Assembly: GCF_002240355.1 (NCBI RefSeq)
Contig: NZ_CP016353.1
Location: forward strand, 6,177,001-6,241,000
Direction of reading: 5' to 3'
Source: Prauserella marina
GTDB lineage: Bacteria > Actinomycetota > Actinomycetes > Mycobacteriales > Pseudonocardiaceae
Length of the DNA stretch: 64,000 nucleotides
The notes beneath the pieces are model-generated. The model saw only the letters and a list, made by a program, of their open reading frames with translations, was not told where the DNA came from and searched no databases. Of the stretch, positions 16,675-25,511 are shown one piece after another. The first letter of the stretch is position 1. Each line of letters begins with the position of its first letter. Both the position numbers and the translations under genes were made by a program.

Positions 16675-17534
16675 GATGCTTCCGGGTGAGTCCTCGCGAC
16701 GCTTTGCAGCTCGGCGAGCAGGTATCCCATGGCTTCGGTGTGCACACCGTGTCGGCCCGCCCTGCCAGCGACGCCGGGTATCGCGGCGGCGTCCGGAACG
16801 GGGATCCTCGCCTCGGCGCACACCTCGGCGACGACCTGGCGGAATTCCTCCTCCGTCGAAGCGGGATCCACCCCGACCCCAGCCGAGACGAGCCTTTCCT
16901 CCACATCGGACGGCACGAACAGTTCGCCGACGTAGGGCCACACGACTGCGAACCCTTCGAGCATGCGGTCCCGCGAGTACGCCGTTCCGTCTCCGAGCCT
17001 GACGACCCAGCGCGCCGCGTAGTCCCTGTGGTAGGTGACCTCTTTGACGCCTTTCTCCGCGATCGCGGCGAGCACCGGATCCCGCGACCCGGTGAGTCGT
17101 CGCAGAATCGCCAGCCGCCAGGTCGTGAACACGAACAGTCTCGCCGTCAGCTCGGCGAAATCGCCTCGGGGAAGCTCGGTCAGTCGTACGTTGCGGAACT
17201 CGTGCTCAGCGCGGAAGAACGCGTACTCGTCCTCGCTCCGCGCTCCGGCTCTCGTGAGCAACAGCCTCGCCTGCCCGAGCAGATCGAGCGCGATGTTGGC
17301 GATCGCGACCTCGTCCTCAAGTTCGGGGGCGTTGGTGCTCCATTCCTGGAGGCGATGGGAAAGTACGAGTGCGTCATCGCCGAGCATGAGGCAGTACGCT
17401 TCGAGATCCGCTGAGTCCACACCGGACGGATGGCTGGTGTCGACTCCCTCAAGCGGATCGGCGAACCCGGTTCCGAAGGCCCACCGGGAATCGTTGTCCT
17501 CCGTGATCGACTCGTACGCGTTGTCGAATGACAC
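16668..17534 (-). CDS. paaC: Phenylacetyl-CoA epoxidase subunit PaaC
   Basis: 288 residues, ATG 17534. Ferritin-like four-helix fold without the catalytic iron ligands: NIALDLLGQARLLL, AFFRAEHEFRNVRL, KEVTYHRDYAARWVVRLGDGTAYS. This matches PaaC, the structural partner of PaaA in the epoxidase. The length is somewhat longer than the Escherichia coli protein (about 250), with an acidic N-terminal extension. It is separated from paaB by 14 bp and overlaps paaD. Confidence 0.95.
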   Translation of the reverse strand: MSFDNAYESITEDNDSRWAFGTGFADPLEGVDTSHPSGVDSADLEAYCLMLGDDALVLSHRLQEWSTNAPELEDEVAIANIALDLLGQARLLLTRAGARSEDEYAFFRAEHEFRNVRLTELPRGDFAELTARLFVFTTWRLAILRRLTGSRDPVLAAIAEKGVKEVTYHRDYAARWVVRLGDGTAYSRDRMLEGFAVVWPYVGELFVPSDVEERLVSAGVGVDPASTEEEFRQVVAEVCAEARIPVPDAAAIPGVAGRAGRHGVHTEAMGYLLAELQSVARTHPEASW

Positions 17535-17548
17535 GATCGTTCACCCCC

Positions 17549-17848
17549 TCACATGTGCGGAACGTTGCCGGGGATGTCGTAGAAGGTCGGATGGCGGTAC
17601 ACCTTGTCGGCACTCGGCGCGAAGAAGGGATCCTTCTCGTCGGGGCTGGAGGCAGTGATGTCGGCGGCTCGCACCACCCAGATGCTCACGCCCTCGTTGC
17701 GCCGCGTGTAGAGGTCCCTCGCGTTGTGGAGAGCCATGTCGGCGTCGGCCGCGTGCACGGAACCGACGTGTACGTGGTTCAGCCCGCGCTTGCCGCGTAC
17801 GAAGACCTCATAGAGCGACCAAGCACCGGCCGACTCGTTACCGGGCAT
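17549..17848 (-). CDS. paaB: Phenylacetyl-CoA epoxidase subunit PaaB
   Basis: 99 residues from ATG 17848, overlapping the end of paaA by 11 bp. The recognisable core is [22 protein letters not shown], then [20 protein letters not shown] and the end [14 protein letters not shown]. The small beta/alpha subunit bridges PaaAC heterotetramers in the epoxidase. The frame also extends upstream to 17962, but the longer start overlaps paaA by more than 100 bp and lacks family similarity. Confidence 0.95.
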   Translation of the reverse strand: MPGNESAGAWSLYEVFVRGKRGLNHVHVGSVHAADADMALHNARDLYTRRNEGVSIWVVRAADITASSPDEKDPFFAPSADKVYRHPTFYDIPGNVPHM

Positions 17849-18794
17849 CGTCGTCCCCTCCCGCTCGCTTGGCGGCATAGGCCGCTGCTGCCTCGCGCAC
17901 CCACGCTCCCTGCTCGTGCGCCTTCTTCCGGTGAGCCGTTCGCTGCGCGTTGCACGGGCCATTGCCGGAGACGACGGCCTTGAACTCCGACCAGTCGATC
18001 TCGCCGAAATCGTGGTGCCCGCGCTCGGCGTTCCATTTCAGCTCGGGGTCGGGCAGCGTCACACCAAGCGCTTCGGCCTGGGGAACACTCATGTCGACAA
18101 ATCGTTGCCGAAGCTCGTCGTTGGTGTGCCGCTTGATCTTCCAGGCCATGGACTGCGCGGTGTGCGAGGAATCGGCGTCGGGAGGACCGAACATCATCAA
18201 CGAAGGCCACCACCAGCGGTCCGTCGCCTCCTGCACCATTTTTCGCTGCGCCGGAGTTCCCTTCATCATCGTCAGCAACAGCTCGTATCCCTGCCGCTGA
18301 TGGAACGATTCCTCCTTGCAGATCCGGATCATCGCTCTCGCGTACGGCCCGTAGGAACTGCGGCACAGCGGAACCTGGTTGCAGATCGCGGCTCCGTCGA
18401 CGAGCCAGCCGATGACGCCCACGTCGGCGAAGGTCAGCGTCGGATAGTTGAAGATCGAGGAGTACTTCTGCTTGCCCTCGATCAGGTTTTCCGTCAGCTC
18501 CGTGCGATCGGCGCCGAGGGTTTCGGCCGCCGAGTACAGGTAGAGCCCGTGACCGGCCTCGTCCTGGACCTTGGCGAGCAGGATCGCCTTGCGGCGCAAC
18601 GAAGGCGCCCTCGTGATCCAGTTGCCCTCCGGCTGCATGCCGATGATCTCGGAGTGCGCATGCTGCGCGATCATCCTGATCATCGTCTTGCGGTAGTCGG
18701 CAGGCACCCAGTCCCTCGGCTCGATCCGCTGGTCGCGCGCGATGGTGCTCTCGAATTGTCCTTCGAGATCGGGGTCGGACACAGTCGCCGTCAT
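17838..18794 (-). CDS. paaA: Phenylacetyl-CoA epoxidase catalytic subunit PaaA
   Basis: 318 residues, ATG 18794 overlapping the paaZ stop (ATGA). Diiron ferritin-like protein: [20 protein letters not shown] gives the E-x2-H ligand pair, [15 protein letters not shown] the second E-x2-H, and the surrounding [20 protein letters not shown] is highly typical. PaaA holds the di-iron site that epoxidises the aromatic ring of phenylacetyl-CoA. Length and context are normal. Confidence 0.97.
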   Translation of the reverse strand: MTATVSDPDLEGQFESTIARDQRIEPRDWVPADYRKTMIRMIAQHAHSEIIGMQPEGNWITRAPSLRRKAILLAKVQDEAGHGLYLYSAAETLGADRTELTENLIEGKQKYSSIFNYPTLTFADVGVIGWLVDGAAICNQVPLCRSSYGPYARAMIRICKEESFHQRQGYELLLTMMKGTPAQRKMVQEATDRWWWPSLMMFGPPDADSSHTAQSMAWKIKRHTNDELRQRFVDMSVPQAEALGVTLPDPELKWNAERGHHDFGEIDWSEFKAVVSGNGPCNAQRTAHRKKAHEQGAWVREAAAAYAAKRAGGDDDAR

Positions 18795-20824
18795 GCGCTG
18801 TCCTCCTTGGCGACAAGGGTCAGCACGTCGTACTTCGCGACGGACTCGCCTTCGCCGTTGGTGACGTCGGCGTCCCAGCGCACCTCGCCGTAGTCGGCGT
18901 TCTCCCTCGGGGTGATCTGCTTCGCGGTGAGGGTCACGGTGAGCGCGTCACCCGGCTTGACGGGAGTGAGGAACCGCAGATTCTCCAGCCCGTAGTTGGC
19001 GAGAACCGGTCCCGGTTCCGGTGCGACGAAGAGACCGGCGGCGAAGGAGACGACGAGGTAGCCGTGCGCGACGATTCCGCCGAACAGCGGGTTCGCCTCC
19101 GCCGCCGCGTTGTCGGTGTGCGCGTAGAAGGTGTCGCCGGTGAATTCGGCGAAGTGCGCGACGTCCTCGGCCGTGACGGTGCGCGGCCCCGCGACGACGG
19201 AATCGCCGATCCGCAGTCGCGACAACGCTTTGCGGAACGGGTGGGTGTCGGCGTTCCTCGGCGCACCCTGAACCCACCTTCCGGTGATACCGGACAGCAT
19301 CGCCGGGCTCGCCTGCACTGCGGTGCGTTGCAGGTGATGCAGCACGGACCGCATGCCGCCAAGTTCCTCGCCACCACCTGCCCTTCCCGGTCCGCCGTGC
19401 ACGAGCGCGGGAAGCGGCGAGCCATGGCCGGTCGATTCCTTGGCGTCCTCGGTGTCGAGCACGAGCAGCCTGCCGTGCCACGGCGCCACCCCGAGTACGA
19501 CGTCCCTCGCGAAGCCCGCGTCGCCCGTGACGACCGATCCGGCGAGGCTGCCGTTGCCCTTCGCGGCCAGCTCGACGAGCTGGCCGGTCGAGGAGTAGGG
19601 CAGCAGCGTCGCGACGGGGCCGAACGCCTCGACCTCGTGCGGCTCCGCCCTCTCCGGATCGTCCGCGCGCAACAGCACCGGCGAGAGGAAGGCACCGCGT
19701 TCGGGATCGGCGTCGACGACCTCGACCCGGTCGGGGTCGCCGTACACCACCTTTCCCGCGGCCAGCAACGCTTTCAGCGACCGGCGCACCTCCTCGCGCT
19801 GTTCGAGCCCTGCCAGCGCGCCCATGCGGACCTCGGGGTTGGCCGGGTTGCCGATCGTGATCCCTGCGAGCTTTTCCGCGACGGCGCCCGCGACGTCGTC
19901 GGCCGACTCGGCAGGCACGAACGCCCTGCGGATGGCCGTGCATTTCTGGCCCGCCTTGACCGTCATCTCGGTGACGAGCTGCTTGACGAAGAGGTCGAAC
20001 TCCGGAGTACCCGCGACGGCATCGGGTCCGAGCACGGAAAGGTTGAGCGAGTCGGCCTCCGCGTTGAACCGCGTCGCGTTGCGCACGATGGCGGGATGAG
20101 CGCGCAGCTTCTGGGCGGTCGAAGCGGAACCGGTGAAGGAAACCAGATCCTGCGGGGTGACGTGGTCGAGCAGGTCGCCCGCGCTCCCGCACACGAGCTG
20201 CACGGAGCCATCGGGAAGCAGGCCGGATTCGACGATCAGCTCGAACAGCCTCGCGGTGAGATAGGCGGTCTGGCTCGCGGGTTTGACCAGGCTCGGAACC
20301 CCGGCCAGCACGGCGGGCGCGAGCTTTTCGAGCGGGCCCCACACCGGGAAGTTGAAGGCGTTGATCTGGATGGCGACGCCGTGCAGCGGGGTCAGAACGT
20401 GCTGGCCGACGAAGGTCCCTCGCTTGCTCAGCGGCTCGACGTCGCCCTCGACGTAGTAGGTGTCGTTGGGCAGTTCGCGCTTGCCTTTGCTCGCGTAGGC
20501 GAGCAGCACCCCGATACCGCCGTCGACGTCGAACTTGGAGTCGCCGAGTGTCGCGCCCGTCCTCGCCGACAGCGCGTACAGCTCGTCACGGTGTTCCCTC
20601 AGGTGCGAGCCGAGTGCCTTCAGCAGTGCCGCGCGCTGGTGGAAAGTCAGCTCGCGCAGCGAGGGGCCACCGACGGCCCTGCCGTGAGCGAGCGCGCCGG
20701 CCATGTCGATGCCTGCCGAGGAGACACTGGCGACGTATTCCCCAGTGACCGCGTCACGCAGGGGCGCACCCTCCTCGCTCGGGCTTCGCCAGCCGCCCGC
20801 GACATAGCTACGCAGCACGCTCAT
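18791..20824 (-). CDS. paaZ: Bifunctional oxepin-CoA hydrolase / semialdehyde dehydrogenase PaaZ
   Basis: 677 residues, ATG 20824. The N-terminal aldehyde dehydrogenase domain (about 1-515) carries [16 protein letters not shown] with the catalytic Cys and [15 protein letters not shown] of the NAD site. The C-terminal MaoC-like hydratase (about 530-677) has [30 protein letters not shown], whose Asp and His are catalytic. PaaZ opens the oxepin-CoA ring and oxidises the product aldehyde. It is first in the operon. Its upstream region has a PaaR-like operator 41 bp from the start. Here paaZ leads the epoxidase genes, and paaF, G, H and J are absent from the window. Confidence 0.96.
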   Translation of the reverse strand: MSVLRSYVAGGWRSPSEEGAPLRDAVTGEYVASVSSAGIDMAGALAHGRAVGGPSLRELTFHQRAALLKALGSHLREHRDELYALSARTGATLGDSKFDVDGGIGVLLAYASKGKRELPNDTYYVEGDVEPLSKRGTFVGQHVLTPLHGVAIQINAFNFPVWGPLEKLAPAVLAGVPSLVKPASQTAYLTARLFELIVESGLLPDGSVQLVCGSAGDLLDHVTPQDLVSFTGSASTAQKLRAHPAIVRNATRFNAEADSLNLSVLGPDAVAGTPEFDLFVKQLVTEMTVKAGQKCTAIRRAFVPAESADDVAGAVAEKLAGITIGNPANPEVRMGALAGLEQREEVRRSLKALLAAGKVVYGDPDRVEVVDADPERGAFLSPVLLRADDPERAEPHEVEAFGPVATLLPYSSTGQLVELAAKGNGSLAGSVVTGDAGFARDVVLGVAPWHGRLLVLDTEDAKESTGHGSPLPALVHGGPGRAGGGEELGGMRSVLHHLQRTAVQASPAMLSGITGRWVQGAPRNADTHPFRKALSRLRIGDSVVAGPRTVTAEDVAHFAEFTGDTFYAHTDNAAAEANPLFGGIVAHGYLVVSFAAGLFVAPEPGPVLANYGLENLRFLTPVKPGDALTVTLTAKQITPRENADYGEVRWDADVTNGEGESVAKYDVLTLVAKEDSA

Positions 20825-20864
20825 GGGGTTGACCTCCTCGTCAACGACCTCACCTGAATTACCA

Positions 20865-20878
20865 ACCGCACGTTCAGT
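20865..20878. promoter_or_regulatory. PaaR-like operator upstream of paaZ
   Basis: ACCGCACGTTCAGT matches the TetR PaaR-type pattern ACCG-NN-CG-NN-CGGT with one mismatch in the right arm. It lies in the paaZ promoter region and near the left end of the divergent paaZ/paaI interval. A second similar site is at 21057-21070. Confidence 0.6.
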
Positions 20879-21056
20879 AATTCATCGTAGGGGTGCGGCC
20901 GGTGGAGAGCAACGGTGTCAAGTGACCCTCCAGTGGAGAGAGAGGCGGGCGAGGCCGTTGATGAAGTTCAAGGTGCGCCTTCTGGGCAGCCTGGCGAGTT
21001 CCACCTCGGCCGACGCCGTCTCCCTTGACACCGCCGCCGCGACGAACTCAGTATTA

Positions 21057-21070
21057 ACCGTCCATTCGGT
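21057..21070. promoter_or_regulatory. PaaR-like operator upstream of paaI
   Basis: ACCGTCCATTCGGT keeps both arms ACCG/CGGT of the PaaR-type site, with CA instead of CG at the centre. It ends 21 bp before the paaI start. Together with the site at 20865 it suggests control of both divergent transcripts by the downstream TetR protein. Confidence 0.6.
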
Positions 21071-21091
21071 CGGTTTGGCAAGGGTGGAGCG

Positions 21092-21493
21092 GTGGCAAGC
21101 AACGCGGCTCATGACATGTTCGCCGTCGACGCGGCGTCTCGCGCCCTCGGCATTGTGCTGCTTGAGGCCGGAAACGGCCGCGCGGTCGCCAAGATGACGG
21201 TCACCAAAACCATGGTCAACGGCCACGACATCGCCCACGGCGGATACGTGTTCCTGCTCGCCGACACCACGTTCGCCTGCGCCTGCAACAGCCACGGTCC
21301 CGCGACGGTCGCCGCTGGAGCCGAGATCTCCTTCGTGGCCTCAGCCAAGCGCGGCGACCACCTCGTCGCGACGGCCGAGGAACGAACCCGCTTCGGCCGC
21401 AACGGCATCTACGACGTGACCGTACGCAGAGCCGGCACGGTGATAGCAGAGTTCAGAGGGCGAAGCCGGGTCATAGCCAAGGAACCCCGATGA
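21092..21493 (+). CDS. paaI: Hotdog-fold acyl-CoA thioesterase PaaI
   Basis: 133 residues, GTG 21092 with GGTGGAG just upstream. The hotdog signature is NGHDIAHGGYVFLLADTTFACACNSHG, with the HGG turn and the catalytic Asp in LADTTF, as in PaaI. This enzyme removes CoA from ring-hydroxylated or stalled intermediates and so frees CoA. The stop overlaps the paaK start (ATGA). It is divergent from paaZ. Confidence 0.94.
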   Translation: MASNAAHDMFAVDAASRALGIVLLEAGNGRAVAKMTVTKTMVNGHDIAHGGYVFLLADTTFACACNSHGPATVAAGAEISFVASAKRGDHLVATAEERTRFGRNGIYDVTVRRAGTVIAEFRGRSRVIAKEPR

Positions 21494-22788
21494 AAGCACC
21501 GTCAGTACCGTCAGCACCGGAGGAAAATCTCAGCGTCGACGAGCTGAGGGCACTACAGCTCACTCGTCTGCAATGGACACTCCGGCACGCCTACGACAAC
21601 GTCGAGTGGTACCGGAAGAAGTTCACCGAGTCCGGCGTCCATCCCGACGACTGCAAGACACTCGACGACATCGTGAAGTTCCCCTGCACGACGAAGAACG
21701 ACCTCAGACAGAACTACCCTTACGGCATGTTCGCCGTCCCGCGAAGGGACGTCGCCAGGATTCACGCTTCAAGTGGAACGACGGGGCAGCCGACAGTCGT
21801 CGGCTACACGCGGTCCGATCTGGACAACTGGGCGGGACTCGTCGCGCGCTCGATCCGCGCGGCCGGTGGCAGGCAAGGCGACATCGTGCAGGTTTCCTAT
21901 GGGTACGGCTTGTTCACCGGTGGACTGGGCGCGCACTACGGAGCGGAAGAGCTCGGCTGCACGGTGATTCCGGCCTCCGGCGGGATGACGGCGAGGCAGG
22001 TGCGGCTGATCGCCGACCTCCGGCCCGACGTCATCATGGTGACACCCTCCTACCTGCTGACGATCCTCGACGAGTTCGAGCGACAGGGCATCGATCCCGC
22101 TACCAGTTCGGTCAGGGTCGGGATTCTCGGCGCGGAGCCGTGGACGGAACAGATGCGGGCCGAGATCGAGCAGCGGATGAACATCGACGCCGTCGACATC
22201 TATGGGCTTTCGGAGGTGATGGGGCCGGGAGTCGCGCAGGAATGCGTCGAGACGAAGGATGGCCTGCACATCTGGGAGGATCATTTCCTCCCGGAAATCA
22301 TCGACCCGATCGACAACGGGACACTCGCCGACGGCGAGCACGGCGAACTGGTGTTCACCTCGCTGACCAAGCAGGCGCTGCCCATCATCCGTTACCGCAC
22401 CAGGGATCTCACCCGGCTGCGGCCGGGAACGGCGAGACCGGCGCACCGGAGGATGGAGAAGGTCACCGGCCGTTCCGACGACCTGATCATCCTCCGCGGC
22501 GTCAATCTCTTTCCGACCCAGATCGAGGAGATCGTGCTCAGGGTCGATGGTCTTTCTCCGCATTTCCAGCTCGTGCTATCCAAAAAGGACCGGCTGGATC
22601 AGTTGACCGTGCACGTCGAGGCGGAACCGAGCACGACGACCGACCGAAGGAGTGTGGCGGCGACGGAGATCGTCGCGGCGGTCAGGGACAGCATCGGGGT
22701 GACAGTGGACGTCACCGTCGCCGACCCCGACACCCTGGAACGGTCGGTCGGCAAGATGCGCCGCGTCATCGACCAACGCGGCGCTTGA
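21490..22788 (+). CDS. paaK: Phenylacetate-CoA ligase PaaK
   Basis: 432 residues, ATG 21490. The AMP-binding motif is HASSGTTGQPTVVGYT at 92-106, with YGLSEVMGPGVAQEC and the hinge RYRTRDLTRL downstream; the C-terminal domain has the usual GRSDDLIILRGVNLFPTQIEE. PaaK activates phenylacetate to phenylacetyl-CoA, the substrate of the PaaABCE epoxidase. The start overlaps paaI; the TetR gene follows 13 bp later, so paaI-paaK-paaR are likely one transcript. Confidence 0.97.
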   Translation: MKAPSVPSAPEENLSVDELRALQLTRLQWTLRHAYDNVEWYRKKFTESGVHPDDCKTLDDIVKFPCTTKNDLRQNYPYGMFAVPRRDVARIHASSGTTGQPTVVGYTRSDLDNWAGLVARSIRAAGGRQGDIVQVSYGYGLFTGGLGAHYGAEELGCTVIPASGGMTARQVRLIADLRPDVIMVTPSYLLTILDEFERQGIDPATSSVRVGILGAEPWTEQMRAEIEQRMNIDAVDIYGLSEVMGPGVAQECVETKDGLHIWEDHFLPEIIDPIDNGTLADGEHGELVFTSLTKQALPIIRYRTRDLTRLRPGTARPAHRRMEKVTGRSDDLIILRGVNLFPTQIEEIVLRVDGLSPHFQLVLSKKDRLDQLTVHVEAEPSTTTDRRSVAATEIVAAVRDSIGVTVDVTVADPDTLERSVGKMRRVIDQRGA

Positions 22789-22801
22789 GATACTGAAACC
22801 C

Positions 22802-23407
22802 ATGACCACCGCACCGCACACGAAGGCAGGCCGAAGAGGAAGGCCGGGATACGACCTCGAATCCGTGTTGCGAGTCGCGGTGAAGCTGTTCAACGAACGC
22901 GGCTACGACGGCACGAGCATGGAAGACCTCGCCAGGAAACTCGGCATCACGAAGTCGGCCATCTACCACCACGTTCCCAGCAAGCAGGAGCTGCTGAGGC
23001 TTGCCGTCGACAGGGCACTCGACGGCCTGTTCGGCGTCGCCGAGGAGGCGGAGAAGCTGGCGGGCCCCGCCATCGAGCGGCTGGAGTTCCTTGTCAGGGG
23101 CAGCGTCGCGGTACTCGTCGACCGGTTGCCTTTCGTGACACTGTTGCTACGGGTCCGCGGCAACACGAAGGTCGAGCGCGACGCGCTGGCGCGAAGGCGC
23201 GAATTCGACCGCATCGTCGCCGACCTCGTCGCCATGGCTGAGAGCGAAGGGGACATCAGGCCCGACGTCGATCCCGCGATCACGGCCCGCCTGCTGTTCG
23301 GCATGGTCAACTCGCTCATCGAGTGGTATCGGCCGAAACGCGGCGATACGGACATCGCGGATACCGTCGCGAGAATCGCCTTCGAGGGCATGCGTCCTCG
23401 CTCGTAG
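22802..23407 (+). CDS. paaR: TetR-family regulator, PaaR type
   Basis: 201 residues, ATG 22802. TetR HTH: DLESVLRVAVKLFNERGYDGTSMEDLARKLGITKSAIYHHVPSKQELL (residues 20-67). The rest is a helical ligand-binding domain. Position at the end of paaI-paaK and the two PaaR-like operators in the divergent promoter strongly suggest it is the phenylacetyl-CoA-sensing repressor of this cluster, as known in Corynebacterium and Thermus. The gene symbol is assigned from context. Confidence 0.85.
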   Translation: MTTAPHTKAGRRGRPGYDLESVLRVAVKLFNERGYDGTSMEDLARKLGITKSAIYHHVPSKQELLRLAVDRALDGLFGVAEEAEKLAGPAIERLEFLVRGSVAVLVDRLPFVTLLLRVRGNTKVERDALARRREFDRIVADLVAMAESEGDIRPDVDPAITARLLFGMVNSLIEWYRPKRGDTDIADTVARIAFEGMRPRS

Positions 23408-23431
23408 CGGTCGCCGATAGCCCATTCGGTC

Positions 23432-23450
23432 ACGGTTGGTGGCCAACCGT
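23432..23450. terminator. Hairpin downstream of the TetR gene
   Basis: ACGGTTGG (23432-23439) pairs perfectly with CCAACCGT (23443-23450), 3-base loop, 24 bp after the TetR stop. It may end the paaI-paaK-paaR transcript before the siderophore promoter. The flanking CCATTCGGTC also occurs at the paaI operator, so a regulatory role is possible. Confidence 0.5.
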
Positions 23451-23461
23451 TCATCGACAGT

Positions 23462-23502
23462 GGCGCTGTGAGTAAGGTAAGACTTGCCTTACTCACAGCG
23501 CC
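23462..23502. promoter_or_regulatory. Iron box (IdeR/DmdR type) in a 41-bp palindrome
   Basis: GGCGCTGTGAGTAAGGTAAG and its inverse flank a central A at 23482, with one mismatch, giving a 41-bp palindrome. The inner 19 bp (23473-23491, TAAGGTAAGACTTGCCTTA) agrees with the DtxR/IdeR consensus TTAGGTTAGGCTAACCTAA at most positions. It lies 15 bp before the sbnA start and so would block transcription of the siderophore operon when iron is replete. The long outer arms are more than an operator needs and could also form an RNA hairpin. Confidence 0.75.
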
Positions 23503-23517
23503 CAGTCGAGGAGCCAA

Positions 23518-24522
23518 GTGACAACAGCTTCGTCCGTGGCCGAGTCGATCGGCGACTCCGTTTTCGACTGCGTCGGCAACACCCCTGTCGTCGCGCTCAA
23601 CAGGCTTTTCCCCGATCACGGCGTCGAGGTGATCGCCAAGCTCGAACTCATGAACCCCGGCGGGAGCATGAAGGACCGCACGGCCCGCTACATCGTGGAG
23701 ACCGGGCTCGCCGAAGGCTCCATCAAGCCGGGCGACCGGCTCATCGAGAGCAGTTCCGGCAACTTCGGGATCGCGCTCGCGATGGCGGCCCGCGTACACG
23801 GCCTGCGGTTCACCTGCGTCGTCGACCCGAAGACGACGACCGCGAACCTCCTGTTACTGCGCAAACTCGGCGCTGACGTCGAACTCGTCACCGAAGAGGA
23901 CGCCGCAGGCGGCTATCTGACGAGCCGCATCCGAAGGGTAGGGGAACTGGTCGCCGCGCACCCGGAAGCCATCTGGGTCAACCAGTACGCCAACGATCGC
24001 AACTGGCTTGCCTACTACCACGGCACGGGGGCCGAACTCGCGAACCAGCTGGTGCGTCCACCGGGATACCTGTTCGCCGCGGTGAGCACCACGGGGAGCA
24101 TCCTGGGTTGCGCTCGCCGCCTCAGGGAACGGTTTCCCGAGCTCAAGGTCATCGCCGTCGACGCCGTCGGATCCGTGTTGTTCGGCGGCACTCCCGGCAG
24201 GCGCGACATACCGGGCATCGGTTCGAGCAGGGTTCCCGAGCTGTGCTGTCCCGCCGAGATCGACGACGTCGTGCGCGTCGACGACGCGGAAGCGGCCGAA
24301 GCGTGCGGGAAACTGCTTGCCACCGAAGGAATCTTCGCGGGCGGCTCTACCGGGTCCGTCGTCGCGGCGATCGCGAGAAAGCTGCCTTCACTGCCGAGGC
24401 CGTGCAGGGTGCTGGCGATCTTTCCCGATCGTGGCGACCGGTACCTCGATCTCGTCTACGACGACGAATGGCTGACCGCGGCGCTCGCCCGTAGAAGCAC
24501 CCGACGAGGAGCACACTCGTGA
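23518..24522 (+). CDS. sbnA: SbnA-type 2,3-diaminopropionate synthesis enzyme (PLP-dependent)
   Basis: 334 residues from GTG 23518, with GAGGAG upstream. Cysteine synthase-like fold: NPGGSMKDRTA carries the PLP lysine Lys52, SSSGNFGIALAMAA binds the cofactor phosphate side, and STTGSILGCARRL and FAGGSTGSVV complete the site. The family member SbnA makes N-(1-amino-1-carboxy-2-ethyl)-glutamate from O-phosphoserine and glutamate, the first step to L-2,3-diaminopropionate. The next gene, an SbnB homologue overlapping by four bases, supports this over a true cysteine synthase. Confidence 0.9.
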   Translation: MTTASSVAESIGDSVFDCVGNTPVVALNRLFPDHGVEVIAKLELMNPGGSMKDRTARYIVETGLAEGSIKPGDRLIESSSGNFGIALAMAARVHGLRFTCVVDPKTTTANLLLLRKLGADVELVTEEDAAGGYLTSRIRRVGELVAAHPEAIWVNQYANDRNWLAYYHGTGAELANQLVRPPGYLFAAVSTTGSILGCARRLRERFPELKVIAVDAVGSVLFGGTPGRRDIPGIGSSRVPELCCPAEIDDVVRVDDAEAAEACGKLLATEGIFAGGSTGSVVAAIARKLPSLPRPCRVLAIFPDRGDRYLDLVYDDEWLTAALARRSTRRGAHS

Positions 24523-25511
24523 ACCCCGCCCTGTTGTACCTGACGCGTTCCGACATCGCCGCGCTCGGCGGCGACCATTCCGAGCTGTACGTCACCGCAT
24601 TGCGCTCCGCGCTGATCGAGCACGCGGCGGGAAAGACGGTGCAGCCGCTCAAACCGTATCTACGCGTCGGCGACAAGGGTCACATCGCCGATCGCATCAT
24701 CGCGATGCCGGCTCACGTCGGTGATCCCGGAATCTCCGGTCTCAAGTGGATCGGCAGCAAGCACGACAATCCCTCAGCAGGAAGAGAAAGAGCGAGCGGG
24801 CTCATCGTGCTCAACGACCCGGAAACCAACTTCCCCGTCTCCATCATGGAAGCAGGGCTGATCAGCGCCTGGCGAACGGCGGCGGTGACCTGCCTCGCCG
24901 CGAAGCACCTCGGAAGGCAGGGCTTCACCGATGTCGCCATCGTCGGCTGTGGACTGATCGGGCGAACACAGCTCACCGCACTGCTCCAGCAGTTCCCTCG
25001 GATCAGCACCGTGCACCTCTACGACCTGAACCCGGAAGCCGCGCGAGCGACGGCGGAACAGGTCGGCACCGGTGCAGAGATCAGGATCGCCGCGAGTGCG
25101 GAAAAAGCAGTCATGGCAGGCGATGTCGTCGTCACGTGTACCGTCACCGACAAGCCCTACCTCCCTTTCTCCTGGCTCGATCGCGGGACCCTGGTGTGCA
25201 ATGTGTCCATCATGGACGTACACAAGGAGGTCTTCCTCAACGCCGACAAGGTCGTCGTCGACGACTGGGAACAGAGCAACAGGGAACGCAAGATCATCAA
25301 TCAACTCGTCGTCGAAGGCCGGTTCTCCCGCGAGCGATTGCACGCCGAACTGGGCGAGGTGCTCACCGGCGCGAAACCGGGCAGGGAGAACGACGACGAG
25401 ATCATCCTGCTCAACCCGATGGGCATGGCCGTGGAGGACATCGCGTGTGCCGCCGAGTTGTACGCGAGGGCGACGGCGGCGGGTGCCGGAACATGGCTGA
25501 ACCTGTACTAG
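24519..25511 (+). CDS. sbnB: SbnB-type dehydrogenase (ornithine cyclodeaminase family)
   Basis: 330 residues, GTG 24519 overlapping the sbnA stop. NAD-binding core VAIVGCGLIGRTQLTALLQ (near 144-162), and the substrate part GDPGISGLKWIGSKHDN...ASGLIVLNDPETNFPVSIMEAGLISAWRTAAV typical of the ornithine cyclodeaminase/mu-crystallin family. SbnB oxidatively cleaves the SbnA product to L-2,3-diaminopropionate and alpha-ketoglutarate, both building blocks of staphyloferrin B. The end overlaps the next gene by 19 bp. Confidence 0.9.
   Translation: MNPALLYLTRSDIAALGGDHSELYVTALRSALIEHAAGKTVQPLKPYLRVGDKGHIADRIIAMPAHVGDPGISGLKWIGSKHDNPSAGRERASGLIVLNDPETNFPVSIMEAGLISAWRTAAVTCLAAKHLGRQGFTDVAIVGCGLIGRTQLTALLQQFPRISTVHLYDLNPEAARATAEQVGTGAEIRIAASAEKAVMAGDVVVTCTVTDKPYLPFSWLDRGTLVCNVSIMDVHKEVFLNADKVVVDDWEQSNRERKIINQLVVEGRFSRERLHAELGEVLTGAKPGRENDDEIILLNPMGMAVEDIACAAELYARATAAGAGTWLNLY

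Noticed and set aside
19064-20857. 597-residue plus-strand frame opposite paaZ
   Set aside because: Antisense to a firmly identified gene; Arg/His/Asp-rich without motifs.
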